Assembly (NCBI GenBank): GCA_949297775.1
Contig: CASFTM010000009.1
Location: 32,011 to 96,010 of the forward strand
Source of the DNA: an uncultured bacterium
GTDB taxonomy: Bacteria; Elusimicrobiota; Elusimicrobia; Elusimicrobiales; Elusimicrobiaceae
Length of the DNA: 64,000 nt
Direction: 5' to 3'
A program made the translations under genes and the position numbers. Numbering within the stretch: the first letter of the stretch is position 1; every line of letters begins with the position of its first letter. This document shows, piece after piece, positions 9,610-20,674 of this stretch. The notes beneath the pieces were generated by a model. That model was not told where the DNA came from, made no database searches, and saw only the letters and a program-made list of their open reading frames with translations.

Positions 9610-10217
9610 TGTGTACTGCTAACAATTCCGCCGCCAATGGGGCGGCCGCCACGCAAACAAAAACAGCGTTTTATAAAAACCCGCAATTTTGGCGCGGGGC
9701 CGGAACGGGCCTTGCGATCGGTAGCGGGATTATGAGCGCGTCTAGCGCGATTACCTCCGGCCGCGCCGAACAGGCCAACCTTACCGCGCAAGCCCGCGCG
9801 GTAGAAACGCAAGCCGCCTTAGACGAACTGAGCACTAACCGACAAATTAAATACGACTTACAAAACGCCGCTTTTCAAGTAAGACAGGCCCGCCGTGCCG
9901 GGCGGCAAAACTACGGCAAACAATTAGTAGCCGCGGCCGCCAACGGAACGGATTTGAGTAGCGTTTCCTTTGAGGATGTAGTGCTTGATAGTTTGCGCGC
10001 CGAGCAAGAGGATATAGATTTTATCAAACGCACGGCCTCCGCGCGTGCGGGTGAAATGCAACTGCAAGCCGAACTTAACAAAGTAGGCGCGCATGGCCAA
10101 GCCGAACAAATGCGTATTGCCGGAAAGTACGCAAAGAAAGCCGGACGTATTAACGCCTATTCGTCTATCTTATCCTCTGCCGCCATGGTGGCCGGGATGT
10201 GGGGAGGTGCCAAATGA
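9609..10217 (+). CDS. Internal virion protein (T7 gp14-like)
   Basis: This 202-residue protein has a Gly/Ala-rich hydrophobic segment near residues 33-55, then a long Gln/Ala/Arg helix, then the block RAGRQNYGKQLVAAAANGTD and the SVSFEDVVLDSLRAEQEDI motif characteristic of gp14-type ejection proteins. A second small hydrophobic patch closes the protein. In T7 relatives gp14 leaves the capsid first and forms the outer-membrane pore of the DNA channel. It overlaps the next gene by four bases (ATGA). Confidence 0.78.
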   Translation: MCTANNSAANGAAATQTKTAFYKNPQFWRGAGTGLAIGSGIMSASSAITSGRAEQANLTAQARAVETQAALDELSTNRQIKYDLQNAAFQVRQARRAGRQNYGKQLVAAAANGTDLSSVSFEDVVLDSLRAEQEDIDFIKRTASARAGEMQLQAELNKVGAHGQAEQMRIAGKYAKKAGRINAYSSILSSAAMVAGMWGGAK

Positions 10218-12181
10218 AAGTACCGCAATTAGAAAACCAAGTAGCCCCCGGACAAATTAGCGTGGCCCGGCCGCAAGTAACCGCTCCTGTGAGCGGTGCG
10301 TTTGGCGAAAAACTGGCGCAAGCCGGGGCTAATATGGCCCACGGGTTAGCCGCCATGGCCAAAGAAAACGAGGCCTCCGCCCGGCGGTTTGAAGTGCGCA
10401 ATCGCAATTTGCGCCTAACGTCAGCCCAGTTAAACTGGCAAAAAGATAATGACGAGATTTTGAACGGCAAAATCAGCCCGGACGGAAAGCGCATTGATGG
10501 CGGACTTTTGGCTAAGCAATACAACGACGCGGAGGGTATAGCAACGGATTATTCCAGCCGCAAAAAAGAACTGATGGATAAACACCTTTCTACGGCCGCC
10601 ACGCCGGAGGAATACGAGGAACTGCGCTTATATTTTGAAAAAGATTTTCAAAACAATTATGACCGCGTCGCCCAACACCAACTTAAAGAGCAACGCGCCA
10701 CGGACGACCTCTTAACAAAAGCATTTACCGAGGACGCTATGCAACGTGTGTCCGCCAACCCGGAAACATTAAACGAGCAACTCGGCCTAATGACCGAAAA
10801 AGCAAAAGCCAACTGGACGCAAAACGGACTACCGCCCGAGGTGCAAGAGGCCAACCAATACGCGCTTAACGGCCAAGCCGTAAGCGTAGCCGTTGGTACA
10901 CTTTTGGAACGAAACCAACCCACACAAGCCGCCGAGGTTTTGAAAGAAAACCGCGACAAAATAGACGTAAAGACAGGCCGTGCACTTGCTAAACAAGTTA
11001 AAACCGCCGTCGTCAACAACCTTAAAACAGAACTGTGGGCCGAGGCGGGTAAGGTACGCACCGCCACGGGCGAGGTAGATTTGAACTACGCTAAGCGCGT
11101 GATCGCCGCCACCGGGTACGAACAGAGTGTACAGGACGATTTACTCAAAGACCTAGAAGCGCGTATGAGCGACGAAAAGCGTTTTAAGGAACAACGCAAC
11201 CGCACGCGCGATGAAAACTTTTACAGCGAGGCCGACAAACTGGTAAATAACGGCGGCTCTTTGGAACAAGGCCTCAAACTGGCCGGGCAATTTGCTAATG
11301 ATAGCAAAGATAAATTTACCAAAGAGAAATTTATTGAATCGCTTTTCAAAGAGTATCAAAACCGCGGGCGCGCTACCCATAGCGACCCGGAGGAATACTT
11401 GCGCTTGTGGAAAGGGATAACCGACGGAACGGTTACGGAGGATGACGTAAAGGCCTCCTTTGAAAATAGCCGCCTTAATGCAAGCGACTACCGCGGCCTT
11501 ATTAAAGAGTGCTACAAAAGCACCGACGAAAAACAGGGTACCTCGTTTGTGCTTAAACAAATTGAGGCCGACGCAAAAAAGAAAATCGCCGACCCGGCCG
11601 ACCGTGCTATGTTTATGCTGGAAGTCAAACGGCAAAGCCAAGGTAAAAAGCCGGAGGAAATGGTAAGCATCGCCAACAGTTTATTACAAAAAACAGGCGG
11701 CTGGTTTAGCAAAGAAAGATACCTTGCCTCCTCCTCTTTGAATATGGAGCAACAGCGCGTAATGGGCGACTATATGCGCGCTTATCCTAATGGCGGAAAC
11801 TATGCAAAACTAATTTCCCAAGCCGTGCGCCAAGAGAAAGCAGACCCTAGTTATGAATGGAGCGAGGCCGACTTAGAGGATTGGACGAAACGCTACGGCG
11901 GGCAAAAACTCTTTACTGAGGGCACGCCGGAAAACGACGCTATTAACTGGATGCTTGAAAATAAAGTAGTACCTACCACGGAGGATATGGACTACGCCGT
12001 AGATTATTTTTATTCCACCCGTGGCGAAAAGAGCCCGCGCACCTTGCGCGAAAGCGTCAAACAACAAAAAGAGGCCCGCGCCGCGGCCGAAAAATTGGCC
12101 GCCCAAAAAATGATAATGCAAGGGGTCAACTTATTTATTAACCCCAGTGAATACGAGGAGAATAATAATGACATTATCTAA
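10214..12181 (+). CDS. Internal virion protein (gp15-like position), coiled-coil rich
   Basis: The start is 10214, since GGGGAGG lies seven bases upstream and the ATGA overlaps the previous stop; the ATG at 10199 lacks this. The 655-residue product is almost wholly helical and charged, with Glu/Lys/Gln-rich heptad-like segments through most of its length (for example residues 60-160 and 290-420). I recognise no domain. Its place between a gp14-like protein and a giant protein in the gp16 position argues that it is a periplasmic ejection protein. The C-terminus overlaps the next start by 14 bases. Confidence 0.65.
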   Translation: MKVPQLENQVAPGQISVARPQVTAPVSGAFGEKLAQAGANMAHGLAAMAKENEASARRFEVRNRNLRLTSAQLNWQKDNDEILNGKISPDGKRIDGGLLAKQYNDAEGIATDYSSRKKELMDKHLSTAATPEEYEELRLYFEKDFQNNYDRVAQHQLKEQRATDDLLTKAFTEDAMQRVSANPETLNEQLGLMTEKAKANWTQNGLPPEVQEANQYALNGQAVSVAVGTLLERNQPTQAAEVLKENRDKIDVKTGRALAKQVKTAVVNNLKTELWAEAGKVRTATGEVDLNYAKRVIAATGYEQSVQDDLLKDLEARMSDEKRFKEQRNRTRDENFYSEADKLVNNGGSLEQGLKLAGQFANDSKDKFTKEKFIESLFKEYQNRGRATHSDPEEYLRLWKGITDGTVTEDDVKASFENSRLNASDYRGLIKECYKSTDEKQGTSFVLKQIEADAKKKIADPADRAMFMLEVKRQSQGKKPEEMVSIANSLLQKTGGWFSKERYLASSSLNMEQQRVMGDYMRAYPNGGNYAKLISQAVRQEKADPSYEWSEADLEDWTKRYGGQKLFTEGTPENDAINWMLENKVVPTTEDMDYAVDYFYSTRGEKSPRTLRESVKQQKEARAAAEKLAAQKMIMQGVNLFINPSEYEENNNDII

Positions 12182-15100
12182 AAATGATTTACCGAGTGCA
12201 CAACAGCCGCAAACCAACTTTGACACGGAGGCAACCGGGGCTCCTACATACGGCCGCCTCTTAGTGGATAATTTGCCCTCGCGCCGCCATGCAAGCGTTA
12301 CGGATAACTTAGAAACCGCAAGCCAAATAAACCCCGACCGGGAGGCCACTGTACAACGCCTTAGCAAACAAACCGGGTACGCGCCGGAGTTTATTAACGC
12401 TAATTTTGAGGACTTCCAAAAACGCCAAGCACTTCCCGGCAATAAAGAACTGGACGAACTGCGCGCTACTGCGCCGGAAACGTACTCGCTCCTTAACAAC
12501 AAAGAAACCGTGCCGCTTATCCAAGATGAATATAAGAAAATGGGATTTTTTGAGCGCAATTTCAAAATGGTACTCAATGCTTTTAAGAAGTCATGGAAAC
12601 AGGACACGCTGGCCGATTTGCGCATTAAACAGCGCGAAAACGATTTGCAAACCAAAACCTACGGCACGGAGTATGACGACGAAATTACCTTATTACAACG
12701 TGAAATAGAGGAACTTGCGGCCCCTACCGGGAGCGTATTTGCACGCGCCCCGTATCACGCGACGGAATTTGCTACGCAAATTTTACTTAGTCAACCCGAT
12801 GCTATTTCCGGCGCGGCCGGAGGCGCGGCGGTAGGTGCCGGGGTGGGAGCCGCGGCCGGAGCGGCCGGATTAGGTGCCGGAGCCGTGCCGGGTGCTATTA
12901 CCGGGGCTACGTGGGGCGCGCGGGGCGGATATATTGCCGGGATGGCCAAGTATGCTAACGACATGGAGGGTGGTCTTGCTTATGGTGATTTGCGCAATTT
13001 GCGCGACGCAAACGGCAACCCGGTACCCGTGGAACTGGCCGACAAAGCAAGCCGTACGGTTGGCTATATTAACGCGGCCTTAGAAACGGCCGGGGATTTA
13101 ATCTTTATTGGAGGCGTATTAAAACCCGCCGGGAAACTGGCCGGGAAAGTAGGAAGTAAATTTGTAGGTAAATCCTTGTCCGGCGCGCTTGGAAAAACGC
13201 TTGCTAAGGTGCCGGGAGCCGAGGGGCTTATTAAAATCATTGAGGGAAACCCCGCCGCCTTTGAGGGGTTGACCTTACGCCAAACTTTTGCCAAAGCCGC
13301 TAAGCAGTGGGCTATTACTACCGCGAGCGAAACCTCTACCGAGTATATGCAAAACGTAGTACAACTTACCGCCGAGGAGGCCGCCAAAGCCGCGAGCGAA
13401 CAACCTTTTGAACGTCGCACGTTTGGTGGTGTAATGGGCGAAAGTTTAGAGGGTATGGATGAGGTAGCCGTCGGCTCCGGCGCGTTGGGGCTTATTGGTT
13501 TTGGGGGCAACTTTCACCAACACATGAGAGCCACACAAGAGGCCGCCCGTGTAGGCCAGTTATACAAACAACTGGGCGAGGGTGTAAAGGAGTTAAAACT
13601 TACTGAACGTGCCCCGGATAAGGCGATCGCTTTTTTAGCGAGCCAAACCAACGGCACACCGATAGAAAACGTATATATTCCTATTACGGCCATTGACCGC
13701 GTAGCCGAGGAAAACAACATAGACCCGCGCGAATTTTTACAGGCCATCGGCCCGGAGGCCGCCGGACAATATGACGAGGCAAAAGCCACGGGCGGCGATA
13801 TTGAAATCAAAACCGCCTCATGGGCCGTACAAAGCCAGTTATATAGCAAACTGACCGGGAAACCTATGTATGAGGCCTTAGAGCGGGATATTAAAATTAG
13901 CCCGGAGGGCCGCACGCAAAACGAACTTGCCGCCGAGGAACAGGAAGTAGCAAAAATCGTCAACGAGCAAGCCGAACAAATGCTCAAAGAGGGGCAGATA
14001 AAACAAGACGAATTAGATACCGCCACGCAAACTTGGACTAATGTTTTGGCCCAGTCCGTTCCCCCGGCCGGAATTGAGGCCGACGAGTGGCAAAAGCAAG
14101 TAGAGGCAAACGCGCAACTGATGGCGCGTATGTCGGTGGTGGAGGCAAAAAAACGCGGCCAAGATTTTGCCGAATTTGCCGAACACTTGAACTTGCCGAC
14201 CGTGCAAACAAAACTTACGCCGGAACAAAAACAGGCCTTTGACCAAGCCAAAGAAGTGTACGCTAAAATCAAAGACGCACTCACTCAAAACGAGGAAACT
14301 TTAACCGCTCAAGAAAAAGGCGGTGCTACGCCGATTATTGACTATTTGCTCAAACGCGGCGGTGTAGCAACGGAAAATACCGATTGGGCCGGGGAAACGG
14401 AAAATTGGCGGCGCAAAGAAAGCAACATTTACGGGCTTGTGAATAACAAAAACGGGATGAAACTTTACGAGGCCGCGCTTGCCGTACAGGAATACTTAGA
14501 GGAAAACGGCTACGGCTCACTTATTGACTTAGGCGACGTAGGGGCCACTACGGCCGACGTGCCGGATTTAATCGCGGCCGTAAATGAGGAAATGGGTAAA
14601 TACATTCCTCTTACTAAACGCGACCGCTACAATAAACGGCTTAATGAAATTTTGAATGTCAACAGCGGACAATTTAAGACACTTTTTGAAAAAGAGTTTG
14701 GCGAAAAACTACCCGACCGCGGTACCCGCGCGCTTAAAAACTTGCATTACTTTTTACTGCGTGAGGCCGTCAAAGACGGTATGATGCCGAGCGAAACCGT
14801 GCTTGCCGAGCATAACATTAACGCCGAGGCACTCTCGGCCGGAAGTTTTGATTTGGCCTCCGCAGATGGAAACGCGCTTTTCCAGCAAGCCCCGGAACGT
14901 GATTTATTCGCCGCGCATAATATGAGTTTGGCCGGAGCGTTGCAAGCCGTTAAAATGGGCGGCCTTGCCATGCCTAGTATGGCCGTGCGGCGCACTTCCA
15001 CTAACGATATAGGCGAATTTGGCGAAGTGTCTTTTGTTGCCGATGAACGTTTGGCCGCGCCATCGCGTAGCACCGAAGTATATGATCGCGACGCGTGGAC

Positions 15101-18100
15101 GCCGTCTATTTACGACAATGTTAAATACAGTTTAAGTACAACCTCTAAAAAGCGTATTGCGCAGATACTTAAAAAAACCGGGGAAGAAAAAAAACTTTCC
15201 ATGTATGTGTATAACATTGAGGAAAGTTTAGCAGACGGAACACGTAACGAACTGGCCCTAGATTTATTTTTGAAAGAAAAAGGTTTGCCGGAAAGTAAGC
15301 GGTACGATTATTACAATAACCCGGAATACCATAATTGGTATAACGAAACTTTTTTTAATGATGCTACCCCCTACTTATTTACCGAAAACGACGACAATAC
15401 GGATATGGTAATGCGTAAATTTACGCTAGGTAACATTATGAAAGTATTGCGCCGCAAAGAACGCAACGCCGGAGGGTATATCGGCGAGCATATTTTTAGC
15501 GTGCAAGAGTTAGTTAAATTTTTCCCGCAAAAATTTAGAAACTTAAAACATTTGCGCGGTAAAAAAGAAAACCTAACCGACCGAGATAAAATTTACAAAA
15601 AAATAGAAAAACTGGATAAAGATTTTAACAACTTGGCCGCCTCTTTGCGTACCGAGGGAAAAGAAAAAGAATATGGCAAAGATCGTTATGCGTTAGGGGT
15701 TGCCATTGTAAATAGCGGTAAGCGCGAAAACCAACTGCACTTTTTGCAAAGTGCTGGCTTGCGCACGGATGATAAAGCAATAGCCGCTATTGATAAGTTT
15801 GCCGAACGGCTGAAAAACGAAATACCTACCGACTACTTTGAGGCCAAGCCCCGCCGGGTGGTAAAGTTTAACGAGTTTTCCGGCGTGATTATGCCAAACA
15901 CACAAGAGTATGACACGCTGGCCAACATATTAGAAAGCCAGTACAATTTGCCCGTTTTCCGTATTGAAAAAAGAAATGCGGAACAGTATAAAGCGGCTCT
16001 AAATAAATTACAAGAAATGCGCCCTACGACGTTTTTTCAAGCCGCGTATCATGGCTCGCCGCACCTATTTGACGAATTTGTATTGTCTGCTATTGGCACA
16101 GGTGAGGGCGCGCAGGCTCATGGCTGGGGGTTGTATTTTGCCGGAAACAGACAAACCGCTGAAAAATACCGTGAGAAACTTTCCCGCGGTATTCCCCGGC
16201 CGGATGATGTTTTAATTTATGATGGAAAAGAATACTTGCCCGGTGATAAAAGCGTTATGCGCGAGGCGTTGGATTATATCCATGACCGCGGTAGCAAAGA
16301 TAAGGCTGTCCGGGTGTTAAAAACACTGAAAGACGATAGCGAATTTTACGCTAAGTTTTGGAAAGATAGTAAAGAATACGAAGCAGAAAATAGGAAATCT
16401 GCTGAGCATTATGCGGAACTCTTACGCATAGTAGAAGGACTAGACCCCCAAAAATTTACTTTCAAAAAAGGCAAACTTTACAAGGTGGAAATCCCAGAGA
16501 GCGATGTGCTTTTGGATGAACAAAAATCGTTTGATAAACAGCCGCAAAAGGTACAAACCGCGCTTAAACGGTTAGCCAAAGACCGTGCCGAACTTTTACG
16601 CGACTATTCCTTACAGGAGGCCATAGATGAAAATAACACGGGCGGCAGTATGTATGATTTGCTGGTTTTACGCCTAAAAGACCAGTGGCAACAACTGGGC
16701 GATAAAAGCGGAGCCAACCCGCAAGAATTTATTTCAAAAGAATTAAACCAATACGGCATTAAAGGTATTACCTATAACGGTCAACAAGACGGGCGGTGTT
16801 TTGTTATCTTTGACGACAAGGCCATAGATATATTGGATAAATACTACCAACGTGCCGCCGGACGTGCACGTGGTATGTTTAACAAAACCACAAACACAAT
16901 TACCATTATGCCGGATGCTAATGCCTCCACGCTTACGCACGAACTGGCGCACTATTGGCTTAATGAACGGTGGCAATTTCTAAACAGCGGGCTTGCGAGT
17001 GATGAGTATAAAAAGGACTTCGCGCCGCTTGCTAAGTACCTTGAAATTGCGGACGACCAAAAAGAACTTACCCGCGCGCAACATGAGAAATTTGCGAAAA
17101 GTTTTGAGGCCTATTTGCGTGAGGGCAAGTCGCCTAGTTTGGAAATGGAGCGGCTTTTTGGCCGCTTGCGCCGCTGGATGCTCCGTGTGTATAAGGACGT
17201 TAAAAAGCAACTTGGCGTAGAACTTAACGACGACATCCGCCGCGTATTTGACCGCATGCTGGCAACCGAGGAGGAAATTGTCGCCGCGGAGCGCGAACGC
17301 ACCTACGAGCCATTTACCAAAACACCCGGACTTTCTGCCGAGGACGTAGCCCGTTTGGAACGTCTGCGCGAGGACGCGCACAATAAGGCCGTTATGCAAA
17401 TTATGAAAGAGGAGGCCGACGAGTGGGAATATACGAATAAACAAAAGGAACTTTACGCTTATGAGCGGGAATATGAAACCGTAGAAAAAGAACTCGCCGC
17501 CCGGAGCGATTACCAACTGGCCAACATAGTAGAGTCGCACTTTATAGATAGCCAATACGCCAAAGACCACAACAAAACGGACGCTAACAATTTGACCTCC
17601 GCTAAGGAATTGGCGCACGCTTTTCACGCTAACTTACTGAGCGAGGCGGATCGCACTTTATGGACGGTGCTTGCCGAAAGCAACGGAAAAACGGCCGCGC
17701 AAATGGCCGAGGAACTGGTAACCTTAAAACCGTTTAGAGAGGCCGTAGATGATGAAACCGACCGCCGGATGGAAAAATACAAACTCAATAAGGATATGCG
17801 CGATTTGCGCCGTGCGCAAGCCGAGGCCTTATCAAACGACCGCGCGCTTGATGTGCTGGCCTTAGAGCGTGATTTGTTCTTAAATTTCAAACGCACGGCC
17901 AGCGTCCAACGCGCACAGGAAACTAAGGCCTTGGCCAAAAAGGCCGCCCGTGAGTGGTTGCACTCTAAACCCGCCCGGATAGCCGCCCGTTTCTCGCCTT
18001 ATTACACGGCACAAAAACGCGCCGCCACACGCGCCGCGCGTGCCTTAGCGCGACAGGATTACGAGGCCGCCGCACAAGCAAAAATGGAGGAACTTTTTAA

Positions 18101-20672
18101 CGCCGCCGCGGCCGCCGAAAGCGTGCGTATTAGTAAGCGACTGCGCCGCTTGCAAGAAAGTATGAAATACTTTCAACGCAAAAAAATACAACTGCTTAAA
18201 AAACAGGAGCATTACTTGCAAATGGCCGACTTGCTTTTTCGCCTCGGCTACGCCCGCAACGATTATGAGCCGTCTATGAAAATGGAAAGTTTGGCCGAGT
18301 GGTCTAAACGCTACAAAGAATTGGGTTATGACGGTGTAATGATACCCGATTGGATTACAAACGAGAGCCGTAATTTAGATTGGCGGCGGTTGCCTATTGA
18401 CAGTTTGCAACAAGTGGTAGATGCAATTAAAAACATTAACCACACGGCCAACTTTGAAAACCGCTTATTTAGTATGCACCGCCGTAAAACGATTAGCGAT
18501 TTGGCTTTTATGGTGGCGCAACATCTCAGCAAAACCGTTTCGCAAAAAACACGCGAAAAATTCAAAGACCAAGTGGAGCCGGAAAAAGACAATTTTGGTA
18601 GCGGCGTGGCAAAATACTTTTACTCCATGACCAAGTTAGACACGCTTCTACATAAAGCCGACGGATTTCACGATTTCGGTTTTATGTGGGATTTATTCGG
18701 CCAACCGACAAAAGACGCGGCCGATAAAGAAAGCGTGCATATCCGTACGTTTAAGGACGCTTATAAAAAACTCATTAACGAGCATTATACGCAAGACGAG
18801 TTACAGGAAATTTTTAACACAAAAAAATATCACCCGGAACTTGGCGATGAGTGTACCAAGGAACGCTTACTTGCTATGGCCCTAAACATGGGAAACGAAC
18901 AAAACCGCAAACGCTTATTTGATAATCCACCCGTCGGCCATAGATACATTAAAAACCCGGACGGCACCACAAACGAGTGGACGCAAGAAAGCGTAGAGCG
19001 TTTATTGCGTAACAATCTCACCGTAAAGGATTGGGATTTTGTGCAAGGCGTGTGGGATTTAATCAATGAGCCATGGGGAGCCGTGAGCGAAATGCACCAA
19101 CGCTTAACGGGTTTTACGCCCGGAAAAGTGGAGGCCTTATCGTTTGCTATTGCAACCGCCGACGGCAAAACGGCGCAACTGCGCGGCGGGTATTACCCGA
19201 TTAAATACGATTGGCGCGGTAGCCGCTGGGCCGAGCGTGAGGAGTATTTAGCCCAACCGCTCTATACGGAAAGCAACCAAGCATGGGCGGCCACTACTAA
19301 GCAAGGACACACAAAGGCCCGCGCTAAGGAAGTGCGCCAACCCTTAGCCCTTAACCTCAACCTAGTAGAGCGGCACATGACCGAAGTTATACACGACTTG
19401 TATTTCCGCCCGGTAGTGGTGGATTTGCGCCGCTTGTTAGATAACGATTATATGCGCGAAACGCTTATTAAAAACCTCGGCCGCAACAGGTACGGCTTAC
19501 TCAAAGCGCACCTTAACATGATAGCAACGGGCGGCCAAGAAACAAGCGGTATCGGCGTGATTAACAAAACAGTAGAGTGGTTACGCAAACATACCACTAT
19601 TGCCGTGCTGGCCGGGAAGTCAAGCGTAATTATTGAAAACTTGGCCAACCCATGGCTATTTACTAATGCCGTGGAGGGATTTACGGGTAAAGACGTGCTT
19701 AAAGGCGTAGCCCTTGCGCTAAGCGAATACGGCCCGCAAAGTTTATTAGGGATGGAAAAGGCCAAACAACTGCAAGAATACGTGTTTAGTAAATCCTCCT
19801 TAATGAAAGACAAAAGTGAAAACTACGATGTTACTATGCGCCAACTGCGCAAGGCAAACATTTTCGGCGAGGATAGTATGCTTTTGGAATTTACCAACGC
19901 CGCCATGGTGGCAACGGATGATTTCTTTGCTATTCCTATGTGGGTAACGGCCTATAATAAATGGTTTGACCTTGCTATTAAAGAGGGCAAAAAAGATAAA
20001 GAGGCCGACCGTATCGCCATTGACCGCGCGGATATGCTGATTAACCGCGTGCTTGGCTCCGGCCGCCGCTACGATGCGGCCGAGATTATGCGCAACCGTA
20101 ACGCTATTGTGCGTTGTCTTACGATGTTCGCTACGTTTATGAACAACGAATTTAACCGTTGGAGCCGCGAAACGGGCCTACTGTTGGAGGAACACGACGC
20201 TATCCGCTACGCCGGATTTGTGGGCGGTCGCTTGTTAGTGTGGTACACCATGAGCCAACTGCTTGCCGGAAAATGGCCGGACGATTTAAGCCCGGATGAA
20301 CTCCTCAAATGGTGGTTTAGCGGCCTTGTGGATAACGTGAGCGGTATGTTTGTTGGTGTGCGTGATATTTTGCCCGTACTACTAGCCAAAGTAATGGGAT
20401 GGCAAACTTTCGGCTATCGGCCGACACCGATTTCCGGCACGTTAGAGGAAATGATTTTGCGCCCGGCCGAGGCCGTGAGCGGCTACGTGCGCGGTAAGAA
20501 GTCCGGCCAAGACACAAGCGAAACGTTGGCCAAGGCGGCCAGTTATTTGGCACCTTACCCCAACCAATTAAATACGTGGTTTTTCAATGCGTATGACTAC
20601 GTTTTCAATGGGAGCACGCCGCGCCCGCGTGATTTGTATAGACGGCGGCCTAAGAAAGAGAGAGGTAATTAA
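12168..20672 (+). CDS. Giant polyvalent ejection protein with ART-like and HExxH domains
   Basis: The ATG at 12168 is preceded by GAGGAG; an upstream in-frame ATG at 12147 is less likely. The 2834-residue product is the largest of the phage. Visible parts, in order, are an N-terminal charged region, Gly/Ala-rich membrane-like stretches near residues 210-265 and 310-345, and an SLAGALQAVKMGGLAMPS block near residue 920 as seen in polyvalent proteins. An ADP-ribosyltransferase-like domain starts near 1293 (YHGSP, HGWGLYFA, then YGIKGITY and CFVIFDD). A metallopeptidase-like HELAHYW lies near 1590. A very long helical C-terminal half follows. It occupies the gp16 position, so it is probably ejected with the DNA and may modify host targets. 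The activities are inferred. Confidence 0.8.
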   Translation: MTLSKNDLPSAQQPQTNFDTEATGAPTYGRLLVDNLPSRRHASVTDNLETASQINPDREATVQRLSKQTGYAPEFINANFEDFQKRQALPGNKELDELRATAPETYSLLNNKETVPLIQDEYKKMGFFERNFKMVLNAFKKSWKQDTLADLRIKQRENDLQTKTYGTEYDDEITLLQREIEELAAPTGSVFARAPYHATEFATQILLSQPDAISGAAGGAAVGAGVGAAAGAAGLGAGAVPGAITGATWGARGGYIAGMAKYANDMEGGLAYGDLRNLRDANGNPVPVELADKASRTVGYINAALETAGDLIFIGGVLKPAGKLAGKVGSKFVGKSLSGALGKTLAKVPGAEGLIKIIEGNPAAFEGLTLRQTFAKAAKQWAITTASETSTEYMQNVVQLTAEEAAKAASEQPFERRTFGGVMGESLEGMDEVAVGSGALGLIGFGGNFHQHMRATQEAARVGQLYKQLGEGVKELKLTERAPDKAIAFLASQTNGTPIENVYIPITAIDRVAEENNIDPREFLQAIGPEAAGQYDEAKATGGDIEIKTASWAVQSQLYSKLTGKPMYEALERDIKISPEGRTQNELAAEEQEVAKIVNEQAEQMLKEGQIKQDELDTATQTWTNVLAQSVPPAGIEADEWQKQVEANAQLMARMSVVEAKKRGQDFAEFAEHLNLPTVQTKLTPEQKQAFDQAKEVYAKIKDALTQNEETLTAQEKGGATPIIDYLLKRGGVATENTDWAGETENWRRKESNIYGLVNNKNGMKLYEAALAVQEYLEENGYGSLIDLGDVGATTADVPDLIAAVNEEMGKYIPLTKRDRYNKRLNEILNVNSGQFKTLFEKEFGEKLPDRGTRALKNLHYFLLREAVKDGMMPSETVLAEHNINAEALSAGSFDLASADGNALFQQAPERDLFAAHNMSLAGALQAVKMGGLAMPSMAVRRTSTNDIGEFGEVSFVADERLAAPSRSTEVYDRDAWTPSIYDNVKYSLSTTSKKRIAQILKKTGEEKKLSMYVYNIEESLADGTRNELALDLFLKEKGLPESKRYDYYNNPEYHNWYNETFFNDATPYLFTENDDNTDMVMRKFTLGNIMKVLRRKERNAGGYIGEHIFSVQELVKFFPQKFRNLKHLRGKKENLTDRDKIYKKIEKLDKDFNNLAASLRTEGKEKEYGKDRYALGVAIVNSGKRENQLHFLQSAGLRTDDKAIAAIDKFAERLKNEIPTDYFEAKPRRVVKFNEFSGVIMPNTQEYDTLANILESQYNLPVFRIEKRNAEQYKAALNKLQEMRPTTFFQAAYHGSPHLFDEFVLSAIGTGEGAQAHGWGLYFAGNRQTAEKYREKLSRGIPRPDDVLIYDGKEYLPGDKSVMREALDYIHDRGSKDKAVRVLKTLKDDSEFYAKFWKDSKEYEAENRKSAEHYAELLRIVEGLDPQKFTFKKGKLYKVEIPESDVLLDEQKSFDKQPQKVQTALKRLAKDRAELLRDYSLQEAIDENNTGGSMYDLLVLRLKDQWQQLGDKSGANPQEFISKELNQYGIKGITYNGQQDGRCFVIFDDKAIDILDKYYQRAAGRARGMFNKTTNTITIMPDANASTLTHELAHYWLNERWQFLNSGLASDEYKKDFAPLAKYLEIADDQKELTRAQHEKFAKSFEAYLREGKSPSLEMERLFGRLRRWMLRVYKDVKKQLGVELNDDIRRVFDRMLATEEEIVAAERERTYEPFTKTPGLSAEDVARLERLREDAHNKAVMQIMKEEADEWEYTNKQKELYAYEREYETVEKELAARSDYQLANIVESHFIDSQYAKDHNKTDANNLTSAKELAHAFHANLLSEADRTLWTVLAESNGKTAAQMAEELVTLKPFREAVDDETDRRMEKYKLNKDMRDLRRAQAEALSNDRALDVLALERDLFLNFKRTASVQRAQETKALAKKAAREWLHSKPARIAARFSPYYTAQKRAATRAARALARQDYEAAAQAKMEELFNAAAAAESVRISKRLRRLQESMKYFQRKKIQLLKKQEHYLQMADLLFRLGYARNDYEPSMKMESLAEWSKRYKELGYDGVMIPDWITNESRNLDWRRLPIDSLQQVVDAIKNINHTANFENRLFSMHRRKTISDLAFMVAQHLSKTVSQKTREKFKDQVEPEKDNFGSGVAKYFYSMTKLDTLLHKADGFHDFGFMWDLFGQPTKDAADKESVHIRTFKDAYKKLINEHYTQDELQEIFNTKKYHPELGDECTKERLLAMALNMGNEQNRKRLFDNPPVGHRYIKNPDGTTNEWTQESVERLLRNNLTVKDWDFVQGVWDLINEPWGAVSEMHQRLTGFTPGKVEALSFAIATADGKTAQLRGGYYPIKYDWRGSRWAEREEYLAQPLYTESNQAWAATTKQGHTKARAKEVRQPLALNLNLVERHMTEVIHDLYFRPVVVDLRRLLDNDYMRETLIKNLGRNRYGLLKAHLNMIATGGQETSGIGVINKTVEWLRKHTTIAVLAGKSSVIIENLANPWLFTNAVEGFTGKDVLKGVALALSEYGPQSLLGMEKAKQLQEYVFSKSSLMKDKSENYDVTMRQLRKANIFGEDSMLLEFTNAAMVATDDFFAIPMWVTAYNKWFDLAIKEGKKDKEADRIAIDRADMLINRVLGSGRRYDAAEIMRNRNAIVRCLTMFATFMNNEFNRWSRETGLLLEEHDAIRYAGFVGGRLLVWYTMSQLLAGKWPDDLSPDELLKWWFSGLVDNVSGMFVGVRDILPVLLAKVMGWQTFGYRPTPISGTLEEMILRPAEAVSGYVRGKKSGQDTSETLAKAASYLAPYPNQLNTWFFNAYDYVFNGSTPRPRDLYRRRPKKERGN

Positions 20673-20674
20673 CC

